Assembly: GCA_004764695.1 (NCBI GenBank) | Contig: SMSO01000032.1 | Span: 6,282,668 to 6,346,667, forward strand | Length of the DNA: 64,000 bases | Source: Schizochytrium sp. TIO01 | Lineage: Eukaryota > Sar > Bigyra > Thraustochytrida > Thraustochytriidae | Reading direction: 5' to 3' | Part shown: positions 32,767-43,964 of the stretch, in pieces | Position numbering within the stretch: the first letter of the stretch is position 1 | Layout: each line of letters begins with the position of its first letter | Program-made: the position numbers and the translations under genes | Notes under the pieces: generated by a model | Database searches by the model: none | What the model saw: the letters and a program-made list of their open reading frames with translations, nothing else | Told to the model about the DNA's origin: nothing

Positions 32767-34310
32767 ATGAGCAAGATTGGTGCACTGTGGATTTTATTTG
32801 ATGTTGACTTTGCATTACACAACGAGTTGGCAATCCAACCTCTGTTTACCATTGAAAATTATGAATTCTTACATAACAGCTTGACTTCTTTTTATGTCTC
32901 ACCTTTATGTTCTTGATCCGGTGACTTATCCCTCTTATAAATTCTTATATATTAGTCAGATTTATTTCCTGGAGCAAATGCCAAGTGCTTTTAAAGGACT
33001 AAGTAATATCTACAACATCTGAATTAAACGCACATTAATTTTTGCACAAAGATTTCCAACATTCAAAGCGGGTGACCACAATGAGATTGCTGATTTTACA
33101 ATCAACGCAGGATACCTCGTAGTCATTGGGCATGAGCATCTGGCAACCGCAATTGTTAACTTTAAGAAACTAGCTGAGGAAGTAGATATATTTTATGAAA
33201 ATGACTATTGTAAAACCAGACCAAATACGTGGGTGACAGTACAGAATATTGAAGCTATCTTGCAACAAGATAGAAAGTCCACGTTTGAGCAAACCTAAAG
33301 CTTCCCTTGTCAATACATCCTAGTGAAGGCTAGCATGCTCGCATTTATTCGCAAACCTTGAAGTGCATTACCTTTGCCACTGAACAATGTAGTACTATAG
33401 AAAAAGCCGAGGCAGAAGCTTGATTAAGGCTGCTCATGAAGATTCATTCTGAACTTGTTGTAGAGTGCATACGTCGATTCGAAACTTAATCTTTCCAATT
33501 CAATTAAATTCTTAGCATTTCTCTCCCAACGGAGACATGTCTATGGTTGGAGATTTCGAGAATTTCAGGGTCTTGTATGACTGAATGATTTAGGCATTTA
33601 AAGTTCCAGAAAATTTGAACCCATACACTTTACTTCTAGTTTCAGAATAGCGCTGTGTGTAAAGGCGAGAGTATAATAAAAACTTGGATAATCTTATACA
33701 AACCCTAGTCACTCCGCGATTATGATTCTTAGCTAGTGACAAGACGATTATGAATGAGTTTCAACGTCATGATTGTCTATAAAACGTAGTCCAAATTTAA
33801 ACGCTGACATTTCTTTGTGAAGTGTGCCGATCCTCGAAGGTAGATCATATTGTCAAAGTCATGTCTCAAGGAACTTCCCAAGCGAATATGCCAAGTGCTT
33901 AATCATGTCCTTATAGATCAAGTTGAATTTTGGATGAAAACCTTAGATCGCTTGGTCCTACTACACTGCTATCAAGGTTGGCAAGTTCCTTGAGAATCTA
34001 AATCTCATTGTGGAATAGCATAGTGGCGCTTTTGCCTTAGTCTTTCTCTCAACGAGCATGACTATTTGTATGTGTCAATATCCAGGAATGGACTGCTTGA
34101 TGTATACGAGCATAGCGATGTGGACCGTGACCTTAAGTCTCGTAACTTTATGATGCATTGGAATGAGTTAGTCTATTAATTGATTCCAGTATGACAAAAT
34201 CGAATCCAAGTGACACGTGATAAGTTGATTGCTATAGATGCGGCATATCAAACAAAACAGTTCATCCAGGTAATTGATTTCATAGTAGCTTAAATTCTGT
34301 TTGGCTACCT
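32767..34310 (+). mobile_element. Decayed Ty1/copia reverse transcriptase-RNase H relic
   Basis: Three in-frame fragments follow the order of copia Pol. At 32767-32916, LFDVDFALHNEL recalls the RT block L-D-V-x-x-A-F-L-x-G-x-L. At 33023-33298, a Met-less 91-codon frame contains GYLVVIGHEHL in place of Y-V-D-D-L-L-x-x-G, followed by IVNFKKLAEEVDI, like the helix after the active site. At 34030-34300, EHSDVDRDLKSR corresponds to Y-S-D-A-D-W-A-G-D-x-x-x-R, and ELVY-stop-LIPV-stop-QNRI corresponds to L-V-S-W-x-S-K-x-Q in the same frame, followed by LIAIDAAYQTKQFI matching A-E-Y-I-A-x-x-x-A. Stops and the lost catalytic Asp pair show it is dead. I found no integrase, gag or LTRs. Confidence 0.62.
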
Positions 34311-35318
34311 CAATTAGTATCTACCTGAACTAGTAAATAAATATACGAATTGCAACATCTGGTCTAATGCATCAATATTATGGTATCTTTTGCTCTCCTC
34401 GTAGCTGTAGCATTGTTACCTATGTTTTCGACGGCACGTTGCGGATGTGGTACTGAGCTCAACTTTTACCGTTCAGGAGGGTTGATGGCGTTGGGCAAGA
34501 TATCACGTGCAGCTTGTATTGGGTGCTTAAATATGTGATCAACAACGAAGCACTATAGTTTTAAAAGAAGTCGTCATAAGTTTATGTAGATTGCCACTAT
34601 CCCTATCAAAGCCGTTGCGATCTTTGGTAGTTATTTTTTTCTGTTCATTCTTCATAAACGTGGGCTGTGCCCCTGGAGGTATTGCTTTCTATCACTCTTG
34701 GCAAACCATATAAGGATCAACAAACGAATTCTCAAAGCCACTTTAGTACAGTGAACTGGGGACACCCCAAATATGAATCAAGTGCCTAGGGGTTTTGAGG
34801 CTCGAAACCACCACTGCGAGCTCGACTACATCGTTCAGGCTAATTTAATGTTGCATCTATTCTCAGAATTTTAAATCGCCGAGCCATCTGGTTGGTTTTC
34901 GCCCTAAAGAAAGCCTGTCTTGAAGTCTCTACTGCAGAGATTACTTTTCCCGTGTCTGTTGAAGTCACGTGTATCTTTCCGGCCAGTCTTGTACCTGATG
35001 AAGCCCAATCACGCATTGATTCTGCAATACTGGAAGTACTGGTTATAAATAGAACGTATCTTCACCAGAACATACAGCTGTTGCCCTTTTTTCACTCAAA
35101 ACCAACTCTTTATCCACATCTCCGTTCATGCATGCCACGCATTACTAAAAACACAGAAGCTATGCAGCATTTCCTGCTCATCTAGCGAACTCGTACACAG
35201 ACCTACTATTGATTCTCCCTAATAGGGGTTGCTTGAACAATTTCTTGCTTCCTCGTTGCGACTTTGCAAAAGCTAATAACTGAGTCAATTGTTGTTGGAT
35301 TTTTACTCTAAGCGGCGT
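34311..35318. other. Intergenic region, no gene seen
   Basis: Between the copia relic and the next gene. A short open frame ending at 35185 lacks an ATG and shows no motif. It may include more decayed element sequence. Confidence 0.45.
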
Positions 35319-35461
35319 ATGCCACATCCCGGGGTCTCTTTGCCAGGACGTCGTGTCAAACAACGTGTGCTTAACTCGTGTCCCTTAAAAGTTGGAAGCA
35401 ACGCACAAGCTTTACGTCTGGTGCCAAAGCTCATCTCTCGAAGTCGTTTAGTTCTCGTCAA

Positions 35462-35660
35462 GTGAGAGAATCAGGGGTCCACAGAAACAGACTATCTGGA
35501 GCCTCTTCGCAAGAAGAGAATTTGTTGACAATCCACACTGCAATAAAGAAGACCAGGGAGCAAAACAAGTAAGCAACCTCTTCGGTAAAAGAAAAACTCA
35601 AGTAGGTTAACACTCAAAGGTTGCAATCAACTTGGTCATCACTAAACGGGAGTTTTCCAG
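35462..35660 (+). other. Candidate intron at the 5' end of the THAP-like gene
   Basis: The acceptor TTTTCCAG at 35653-35660 restores the downstream frame as Lys-Gln-Asp when joined to either of two donors: CAA|GTGAGA at 35462, whose upstream frame starts at an ATG at 35319 and gives 460 aa in total, or CAA|GTAAGC at 35569, whose upstream frame has no ATG. Both junctions are phase 2. RNA evidence would be needed to choose between them. Confidence 0.45.
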
Positions 35661-35772
35661 GCAGGACATAAAGGGCATAGCAGATAGCTCCAGTTATCAC
35701 GAAGCGAACACAGTCTCGACATCTTTACCTGAACAAGTGAATTGTACTAGTAGTTTACAAACTGCAAACAAT

Positions 35773-36900
35773 ATGACGGCTTCTTCACCAATCTCGGTAC
35801 CTCAACTTCCTTCTGAGATGAGAGCGTTAGCGTCCAAGGGCAATCAGTTCAGGTACAAGGCTGTCACATGCTTGTGTGAGTTAGTACCGTCTCACTCAGC
35901 AGGACGATGTAGAATCGAAGAAACCCAGAATCCATCTTCTGAACTGTTTGGTCTGCGACTCAACCTACCCTCTGTAAGTGAGACCGTTTCCGGCGTGAAC
36001 AGGCGACAACGCTGGCTTGCGCATCTTGGAATCAGTGAAGCAGACTTAGATAATATCCCAGTCTCCCGACAAATGGTTTGCTGGACACACTTTCGAGCGC
36101 AGTGTTTTGAGTTTGATGTTAATATGAAGCGCAGACGGATGAAAAAGCGCGTTCCCATCTACGAGGGCGCAAATGAACTGGATATTGTTGATGCTAATTT
36201 TAAAGGTGGGCGAGGCCGGACGGAAAAGGCCGTCCTGGTGACACCCGATGTGTCCTTTCCCGAGAAGACGGTGTCAGTATCTACAAACACGAATACGCTC
36301 TTGACTCCAGTCGATTGTAGCGCAGGATTGAAAAGCATGCGGACATCTCACCGAGGAGCACAAACTCGGCGTAAGGAACAATCGAAGTCTACTCACAGAA
36401 GACGCTCTTCACGTAACACTAAGTCACGTTTTCAGATCCCAGCGTCAATTGAAAAAGAGGAAGTGCTTCATACAGTGGTCGAGCAATCACTGCTTCATCA
36501 AGCAGATACTCAGGTTCACAAGGCTTTCAATGAAATATTGTTGGGCGAAAGTCCACGATCCTGTGCCAGCTCGAACTCCACAGATCAAGCAGGATCCATT
36601 CCGAAATCCCCCTCAAGTACTAAGGAGCAGGAGAATATCCAGATCAACGAGATTTTGCATAGCGTGGGCGACATTTGGACCTCTGCGGCTCAAATCCTTG
36701 ATCTTGAGGCGCAACTCGAACAATTACGTACTGAGCATAAAAAATCTATTGACAAAATCACGAAGCGTTTGAAGGTACAAGAGAAGGAGCATTCACGTGT
36801 GATAAAGACGCTAAAACGAGATGTCACATCACTGCAAAAGGAAAAGGACTCATTGACATATCAACTTGCAAGTGCCAGAAGGAAAGCGAGCAGAGTATAA
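35773..36900 (+). CDS. Protein with possible THAP-like C2CH zinc finger and C-terminal coiled coil
   Basis: 375 aa from the first ATG of the long exon; the true start is probably upstream, across an intron (see the intron entry; a spliced model from 35319 gives 460 aa). In the unspliced numbering, residues ~30-130 contain Cys residues, an L-x-L-P segment, RRQRWLAHLGIS, then VCWTHF and, 20 residues on, RVPIYEG. This order (Cys cluster, Pro, Arg-x-x-Trp-Leu, Cys-x2-His-Phe, Val-Pro-x-[IY]) resembles the THAP DNA-binding finger, but the spacing of the first Cys pair is not canonical. A basic Ser/Arg stretch (~205-230) may be a nuclear localisation signal. Residues ~310-375 form a heptad-rich coiled coil. 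DNA binding is inference; otherwise the protein is unrecognised. Confidence 0.6.
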   Translation: MTASSPISVPQLPSEMRALASKGNQFRYKAVTCLCELVPSHSAGRCRIEETQNPSSELFGLRLNLPSVSETVSGVNRRQRWLAHLGISEADLDNIPVSRQMVCWTHFRAQCFEFDVNMKRRRMKKRVPIYEGANELDIVDANFKGGRGRTEKAVLVTPDVSFPEKTVSVSTNTNTLLTPVDCSAGLKSMRTSHRGAQTRRKEQSKSTHRRRSSRNTKSRFQIPASIEKEEVLHTVVEQSLLHQADTQVHKAFNEILLGESPRSCASSNSTDQAGSIPKSPSSTKEQENIQINEILHSVGDIWTSAAQILDLEAQLEQLRTEHKKSIDKITKRLKVQEKEHSRVIKTLKRDVTSLQKEKDSLTYQLASARRKASRV

Positions 36901-37790
36901 ATGCATGCACGCTTTCTCGTATGGTCTTCCAAATCTACGTCGGCAATTTGCATCTGACCTAACATCCTGTATATACATGATTTAATTTCTGTTGACCCTT
37001 TTGGTCTATGCCACTTTAAGTTTACCCAAATCTCCCTGAAACGCTTTCTTTCTTTAATTGCTATAATCTAACTCTGATCAATCAGGCTTATCTTGTGGAT
37101 GATTCTTTTTAAGCTCCAGAAAATTGAAAGGACCTTAGAGCATGTTTGTATCGATTTTTGAAATAGAAAACGAAAAGAAAAGTCGAACGATATAACCTAC
37201 TAAAAATTAAACCATCAAACTCTGCAAAGGTTTCGTCAATTGTTCATGGTCAACCAGTACTTTATTTTTTATTTTTTTTTAAATTAAAATAAATTAATAA
37301 ATTGTAGATCCCGCAACATAGTATTTAAGCCTCTTTTAATCATAAATAGACCCTTTACAGTTTGGCGAAGAATAATCAATCAGTTTATATTAGATAATAA
37401 AGAAAAAGGAAGAAGAAGAAGCTCCGTTCTTCTTCAAGAGCTCACTGGTAGACCAAGCCCGTACAAAACCACTTTGTCATTTTCCTGTGGACACCTTTGC
37501 ACGGTGTCTTCAGTTCTGCGTGAAAGCGACCCTCTCGCGTTGCTGTTCTTCGTCTCCTTCTTCTTTCCTCTTCTCCTGTTTGGCACCAACGTCCTTTACG
37601 TTGTTCACTGATTAGTGCCGCTTAGACTTCTTCGAAAAACGTTGACGTCTTTCCAAGCTCTCAAAGCAAGTCAAGATAGGTCAAGACAAGTGGTCATTTT
37701 ATTAGCATCCCTGCTGGTTTATATCGTCTCCTCCATACCCTTCACCTCTCGTTTTAATAGACACGTTTAGATCACATTACATTTCACATT
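36901..37790. other. Intergenic region, no gene seen
   Basis: AT-rich 3' flank, then a pyrimidine-rich segment (~37490-37600, many CTTCT words) upstream of the secreted-protein gene, which could be its promoter or leader. No RNA gene seen. Confidence 0.5.
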
Positions 37791-38567
37791 ATGCGGACCT
37801 CATCTCTCCTCGCATGGCTTGCCTTTGTGGTGACATTTGTGGCACTCGTCAGCTCCTCAGATGCTGCTGCCTCCAGTCGCAAGCGCCGCAAGAAGTCCAA
37901 GATTGACGTTGACGCGAACAACTTCTACTCTGGCGTGACCCCATCAGGATCCACAAAGTGGAGGTCTGAAAGCAAAGGTGTTATCTATACTACCATCGAT
38001 ACCTCTCACCTGAACTTCGATCGCGTGCCAAAGTACTTTTGCTCCGTGGTGGACTCAAGCCGCGCTTATACGTCATCTAGAATCAACGCCACTGTTCTCT
38101 CAAGCGAGGCTGTTAGCGTTCTCACCAACGTCACTGGCAAGAACAAGCCCGTTCGCGTGACCAACTCTGGATTTCGAGTTCGCCTTAAGTTCACTGATGA
38201 GACAGGCCGTGACCTGACTGAGTCTGATGCACGTATTGGCGGCTGGCGTGTACGCTGGGCAGCAGTATCTGAGCCGCACTCTTCGTTTGAGGCTGCTCGC
38301 AAGTTTGTAGAAAATGATAAGTATGACACCGGAATCGAAGACAAGCCTGTGGGGGAGGCCCTTGCATACGTGGAGATGCTACGCCGCCTTGCAGTGGAGG
38401 AGCCTCAAATGGTCCAAGGTATCCTTGGGGCAGACTACGTCAAACCCATGCGCATGCGCCCCAAGCCCAAGCCTGCTAAGGCGTCTTCAACTGATGCTGA
38501 CGCATCCTCTTCGGAGTCTGCCGACGTTGATGACTCTGCCCCTGAACCTGAAGTTGAAACCCAGTAG
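37791..38567 (+). CDS. Secreted protein with a beta-sandwich-like domain and acidic tail
   Basis: 258 aa, single exon. Residues 1-~26 form a clear signal peptide (hydrophobic core LLAWLAFVVTFVALV, then Ser-Ser-Asp-Ala-Ala). A basic patch (KRRKKSK) follows. Residues ~60-160 hold the pattern Gly-Val-Ile-Tyr-Thr-Thr-Ile-Asp-Thr, P-x-Y-F, G-F-R-V-R-L-K-F and G-W-R-V-R-W. I associate this with a small uncharacterised beta-rich extracellular domain found in microbial secreted proteins (G-F-R-V-Y-V ... G-W-x-I-x-W); this is from memory and not certain. N-glycosylation sequons are at Asn99 and Asn113. The C-terminal ~30 residues are Ser/Asp/Glu/Pro-rich. It probably enters the secretory pathway and may be a wall or scale component; the function is unknown. 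Confidence 0.78.
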   Translation: MRTSSLLAWLAFVVTFVALVSSSDAAASSRKRRKKSKIDVDANNFYSGVTPSGSTKWRSESKGVIYTTIDTSHLNFDRVPKYFCSVVDSSRAYTSSRINATVLSSEAVSVLTNVTGKNKPVRVTNSGFRVRLKFTDETGRDLTESDARIGGWRVRWAAVSEPHSSFEAARKFVENDKYDTGIEDKPVGEALAYVEMLRRLAVEEPQMVQGILGADYVKPMRMRPKPKPAKASSTDADASSSESADVDDSAPEPEVETQ

Positions 38568-40220
38568 TTCTTGAAATCATACATTTGCATTCTAGTTAAC
38601 CGAAGTACTTTTTCTGACCTCATTACGTTGCAATGTGAAGACTTTGGCCCATAATCGCAAGCAATTCATACCGACTTTCGGAGAATAACTTGCCTACACT
38701 TTACGTATAGAATTGTTTGTTTAAGGGTTTATCGAAATAGGTAGAGGTGAGCAGGGTGTGCTTTCAAATAGTTGAAGGCTGTGCCTATTCTCTTCCATCT
38801 TTAACTAAGCTAAAGCTAAGCCGACCGGGCCAATTCAAAACCAAAAAAGACACTAACCACTTTCGATATTTTTTAGTTATTAAGTCAACGATAAATAAAA
38901 ATACACACTATATCTAAGGGCGTGCCTCTCGATCTTCCATATAATTCAAGTGTGATTGAGTTAATCCTTATCAAGCATCTTCGACCAAGAAAAATGATCT
39001 CTGACAATCTTTAATTAGATACTCAGGTTTGATATAACTGAGGGAAAACAATGTCAACGAAATCGCTCTGAAACCCATCAGGCCATGGATGGTTTCAGAA
39101 ATTCAAATTGTTGGTTTACATGCTCATGACTACTTTCTGTAACTTCATACATTGACTTTTTAGTCTTCTCACGATTGCTCTATGCACCATCTAATATGAA
39201 CATTACTATCCGTTTCTTGTTACTTGACTCATGAACGGTCCAATGCGACCATCATATCTCAGGTGTGTAGAATGCCTTCATACCCTTCCTTTGTGCTCTT
39301 CTTTCACAGGAGTTACAAGGCCTTCCTCTCTGTTATATAAAGAATTTGAAGCTTGTTAGACATCTTGTGTAGAAACTATTGACACTATTAAGTTCTTCAA
39401 CAGGCAACTCAAGACGGTGTCGATCTTTGAGCTGCTGAGAACCCTAATCAACTGTGTTGTTTTATGCACTGCTGTTTTTACACTCACAATTATACTTCAA
39501 ACAGTAGTAAGGAAGTAGTGTCGAGGCACTTCAAGATATGACGCAGAGGCTTCTAAAATGTTGCTTTGCTTGATTCCACCAAAAGCAGAGCCGAGGTACT
39601 ACATTTGTACGTTCTTTTTGTACTTCCTCCAGAATACGAAAAACCTTGACTGAATACTGTATCCTTTCAATGGGTACGTACGGATCCTTCACATAATATA
39701 AACATATAACTATCAGGTAGGAGAATGATACGCATTCAGTTGTGTTAGGTTGTGCAGTCCAAAGTCCATCTACAATCACCTCCAGATGCTTCTTACTCTT
39801 TACTTCACTTCAGTTTGTTCAAGAGCTGGTACACTAGGTACTGTACTGATTACATTCATAACCCCGGAGTTGATATTTGCTGCATATGAAGCTGTCTTTC
39901 GGACCGTTCATGGAAAGGTGAGGTAGTCTCAAGCTCAGCTCGAACAAATCCCAATGCCCGATGTTGCTCTGTCGAGCAGGGTGCAGGTTGAGTAATATTA
40001 TACGACAAGAAACTTATATATATGTTTTATGAGAATCTGAAGAAAGAAGAGTAAGAATAAGGAATTGAGGGTGGTTGGTAAGATTGGTTTGAACGGAAGC
40101 AGGATTGGAAACTTTTAGAGCAAGAGTTTGAACAGTATCGACTTAATCAATACAGTCTTTCCATCCCTACAAAATTAAAATAGTCACGCAACAGGAAAAG
40201 GGAATAAACAGTGATTTAAG
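38568..40220. other. Intergenic region, no gene seen
   Basis: About 1.65 kb of AT-rich sequence between two + strand genes. Short open frames lack motifs. No repeats longer than a few units were seen. Confidence 0.5.
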
Positions 40221-41801
40221 ATGAGCTTTGTACGACCACGGACACTATCTCAAGTTGTAAATGCACAAGTAAAAATCATTGACGTCAAATCTGTTCGTGC
40301 GTTTGCTGGGATAGCATTTGTAGGCGGACTTTTAGGAACCATTGCAGGAGGGCTTGCATTGGAGGGCGCAGGGAATCTCAACAATTATGCCACTTTGGCA
40401 AAGAATATCGATGTAGGAACATTTACCACGCTAAGAGCGTGTGTTTATATTTTGTTTACTGGGTCTATTCTCTTGACTGTTGCATCTGCCGTACAGTTCT
40501 GGATAGCGCAGAGAAACAAGCGGCGACGGCGGATCCTTCTCTCAAGTATAGTCGTTCTTTTCTGTGCAGCTATGCCCCTTGCAAGCTCAATCATTGGGAA
40601 AGGTGCAGTGGAAGATTTATACGAAGCTTTGTGCTATACATCAACAAATTGCACACCCCGAGACGACCTTATTGAGCGAGCTCAGGCAATCGTAGATGTA
40701 GAGCTCGCTATTTTTGATACCTGCTGCATTGCAAACGCACTGGAGTATAGCCTACAGCAGGATAATCTCACAACTGCTTTGGGTGTCTCTGATGTAAACT
40801 TGTATGAGGAGCGGATCATGACAGAGCCGTACGGCATCTGCTCAACTGGAAATATTCAAGAAGCCAACTGTGCAGGGAAGCTCCCTGCTATCATAGACAA
40901 TTTAGGACTAGACGATTTAGGGGCGCGGCTGTGCACCTGCGCCCCAAACCTTAAGGATGAGTATAACATCACTGTGGAAGAAATTGAAGCTACGAACGCG
41001 TGTGAAAATTTCGAATATATGCAAATCACTCTTGATACGAGTACATACATTCCCACTCAGCAGTTCAGCTTACTGAGTGTTTTAACGTCGTCTTACCGTG
41101 AGTATTTTTCTCTGCATCCTGAGCAAAAGACTGAGATAGTAACACCGATTGTAGGGTCCCCTGGCCCGCCCTGGGATGCTGCCGCGTTTCCGTACGGAGG
41201 ATTTGGTTGTGGCTTAGGCATGTCGAAGGGGTTTATTTGGTACACCTACTTGTATGCCGAAGAGAACTTTTCTAAATCTTTTACTCTAGGTTTAGCCAGC
41301 GCAGGTTTGGCAATATCTGCGAGCTTACTCACAGGATGCTTTTTGCTTCTACTTAACAGCAATGACCTCGATATATGGGATTATGGAGAGAATGGTCGCA
41401 ACACAGACTTTACGACCATATCTTCTCGATCACAGCAATCTAGTGATAGCAATCCGGTCTGGGTTCCAACACGAAATACTCAAAAAGAGGCCCGTGCCTT
41501 GGGCACTGGCTCGAAAAGGGTGCTAGTGACACGTGCGGAGCAAGAGGCTCTCCAAGTTCGCCTGAACGCGTTTTATGCTGCATACGAACCAAGTAAGCTT
41601 GATAGCAATGGGTGCGTAGACCAGGATATCGTAAATTTTGGTTTAGTTCGAGGCGAGGATGCTCTCAATGCAAAACTTCGTGCCAAGTACGGTGCGGACT
41701 TACAAGGTCTTACCTCTGGCTTGGGTCTCACAACACCGAACCAGAAACTGAGTAATCTCGGTGCAAACATCATGAAACAGAGTGTAGATGATCTAATCTA
41801 G
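40221..41801 (+). CDS. Tetraspanin-like four-pass membrane protein
   Basis: 526 aa, single exon. Four hydrophobic segments lie at about 26-48, 68-95, 105-126 and 353-378. A ~225-residue loop separates TM3 and TM4 and carries at least nine Cys, including Cys138, Cys144, a Cys-Cys pair at 168-169, Cys207, Cys217, Cys238, Cys240, Cys261 and Cys330, plus sequons (e.g. Asn143 and Asn249). Four TMs with a large Cys-rich second extracellular loop containing CC is the tetraspanin plan, though the canonical Cys-Cys-Gly is Cys-Cys-Ile here and the loop is about twice normal length. The cytoplasmic tail (~148 aa) is also unusually long. It is probably a plasma-membrane or endomembrane organiser; membership of the tetraspanin superfamily is inference from topology. 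Confidence 0.7.
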   Translation: MSFVRPRTLSQVVNAQVKIIDVKSVRAFAGIAFVGGLLGTIAGGLALEGAGNLNNYATLAKNIDVGTFTTLRACVYILFTGSILLTVASAVQFWIAQRNKRRRRILLSSIVVLFCAAMPLASSIIGKGAVEDLYEALCYTSTNCTPRDDLIERAQAIVDVELAIFDTCCIANALEYSLQQDNLTTALGVSDVNLYEERIMTEPYGICSTGNIQEANCAGKLPAIIDNLGLDDLGARLCTCAPNLKDEYNITVEEIEATNACENFEYMQITLDTSTYIPTQQFSLLSVLTSSYREYFSLHPEQKTEIVTPIVGSPGPPWDAAAFPYGGFGCGLGMSKGFIWYTYLYAEENFSKSFTLGLASAGLAISASLLTGCFLLLLNSNDLDIWDYGENGRNTDFTTISSRSQQSSDSNPVWVPTRNTQKEARALGTGSKRVLVTRAEQEALQVRLNAFYAAYEPSKLDSNGCVDQDIVNFGLVRGEDALNAKLRAKYGADLQGLTSGLGLTTPNQKLSNLGANIMKQSVDDLI

Positions 41802-43033
41802 AGTCCAGCGCAAGTGTGCTTCCCTTTTTCTTGATCTTTTCTGTTTTTCTAAAAAGTATTGTTGAACTGTTTTCAACCACAAGTTCCTTTTATTGCCTAT
41901 TTGTCCATCTGCATAAATCCTCTGCAAATCCATTTCGATACATGTGCGTCAAAAGGTTCTAAGAGGTTTATGCCTGAAGCCTTCGAGCCACGGTATCATT
42001 TACAAAACCCTTCGTTCGCTTCTGGCAAGTACTTTCATCGAGCCCTTGAAAAAAATAAAATCCTGTTCACTTATCCAGCGCAAACGCCAGAAAGTCCATT
42101 TACATCGTACAAAGCAAGCGAACTTTGAACTTCCAACAATTATATCAGTTATTCTCACGATCAAAAATTGATTGCTCTACTTGGCTCTGAGCAATGCGAT
42201 ACAAACGTACTGGTACTTATTACAGATCCCTATATATTAGGGCACTTATAATGTTCCAATCTTGACAACTGGCATAGTCCCCTTTATGGCTTGCGGCACT
42301 TCAACAGAGGATTTCATGTTTCGAGCTTTTGTTCCATCAAACTTGCGTTTGTTTGATCTACGTGCACATCCACCTCGAAGATGGATATCTTAGAAGTGTT
42401 GGACCATATTGGATCCATCCCAGATAAGCTCCAATTCTCTAATAATCAGACGTGGGAATGGCAATGCGCGGCTACTCCACACATAAAGACGCACCCCGCA
42501 GAGAAGTTGATTTACTTGATGGTTTTCAGTCCATCATTTGTGCAAAGCATAAAGTCTGAATGGGTTGAAGACTACAAATTGGATGGGCTAGCCATGGCCA
42601 GGCCAGTTAGTCTTAGGGCTAGTTCTACTCTAGCTAGGTATACATACCTACGGTAGTGTAGAGAGTCCAGGCCCAAAATCTCCAGCTTCCAACGTTCGCC
42701 TCGCCATTTAGTCAATTTCCCACGTCGTCGAGGACCCATAGGGAAGATGGCACAGAGCTGTCAAATCCAGGTTCGTCATCAACACGCCTTGGCTTCAAAG
42801 CTTTGTGTTTGGTTTGGTTCTTCAAGGCTTTCACTCCAGCTAAAACAAGACTTGTCGCCTCGAGTCCATCTCGTCAAAGGCGGGCGCTCTTGAGTCCTTT
42901 TTCGGGTCAATATCATTCATCGCATTCATACTCTTAACAGTTACCCCTAAACACCCCTATTGAGTTTCGTTTTAGGAAAAGAGCGATGGGTATTTTTTTT
43001 CTCCTTAGTGAACAAAGTGGAAAAGGAGTCGAA

Positions 43034-43036
43034 AAG

Positions 43037-43091
<55 letters not shown>

Positions 43092-43098
43092 AAAAAAG
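43034..43098. repeat. (AGAA)n microsatellite
   Basis: About fifteen GAAA units, the same family as the tract at 4964-5008. Confidence 0.95.
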
Positions 43099-43918
43099 TT
43101 AAAGACCAAGTGGGTATCCATTATGCCAATATGGATCCCAGCTTTAAAAACGTTTTATTTCTTTTTTAGATCATAGTAAGCGCTAGATAGGATTATCGCA
43201 CTCTTAGTGATACGAGCACTTGCTAGATTTGGTCTTCCAATTCGGGTGGAGTTCTTCACTCCGGTTGAGTCTGGGGGAAAACGCTAGAAACTCAACATCA
43301 TTCCTCAGAAATGGGTTTATAGACACTCATTTTGACATGTGACGACGAAGTTCATGCCCTAGTCACCATATATCTCTGCCTGCTGGCTCGCCCCAAATCC
43401 ATCTCAGGTCCTGTTCTGCACTTTTTCTTCTTCACTTCCTTATAATCAAAGAGTAAAACAATGATTGGAAATGAAAAAGAAAAAGAAAAACTTTGAAAAA
43501 AAACTCTTTCTATCACTAGCTAGGGTATCGCTTAGCACCCTTCATAGCAGGCGCCTTCTACTTGAATACTGAGGTCACTGAAAAGACAGGTCCCTTCCCT
43601 TTATTGTGGACGCTAGCGAGTAGCGGTCTTTCTCAGTGTGGGTATAGATAAGACTAAGCAGAGCATAGCCCTCGAATCGGCCTCTCAGCCTCGATGCATT
43701 TTCCAGGTTGCGCTCATCCACATCTGTCTTTCAAAGTTCGCAGCCGCTCCCTCTGCTATCCACTGAGGCCTGGTGTGGTTGTGCGGTGTATGGCGTGCGA
43801 GGCCTCCTTTCTCTCGCACGTGCTCGCGGGTCTTTCAAAATGTCACGCTCCGCCCTCTGCTGCCACTGACCTTTGGCCTTCCAGCCAGTCGCGGTCCCTC
43901 CCGTCTTTCGAGTTTCGT

Positions 43919-43964
43919 GAGATCTCGTCGCGATTCGCTCTGAGATCTCGCCGCGATTGGCTCT
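43919..43964. repeat. 23-bp tandem duplication
   Basis: GAGATCTCGTCGCGATTCG is followed by a near-identical GAGATCTCGCCGCGATTGG unit; the two copies differ at two positions. Confidence 0.85.

Noticed and set aside
34892-35185. 97-codon frame before the THAP-like gene
   Set aside because: No ATG at its start and no in-phase splice link to the next exon that I could support.
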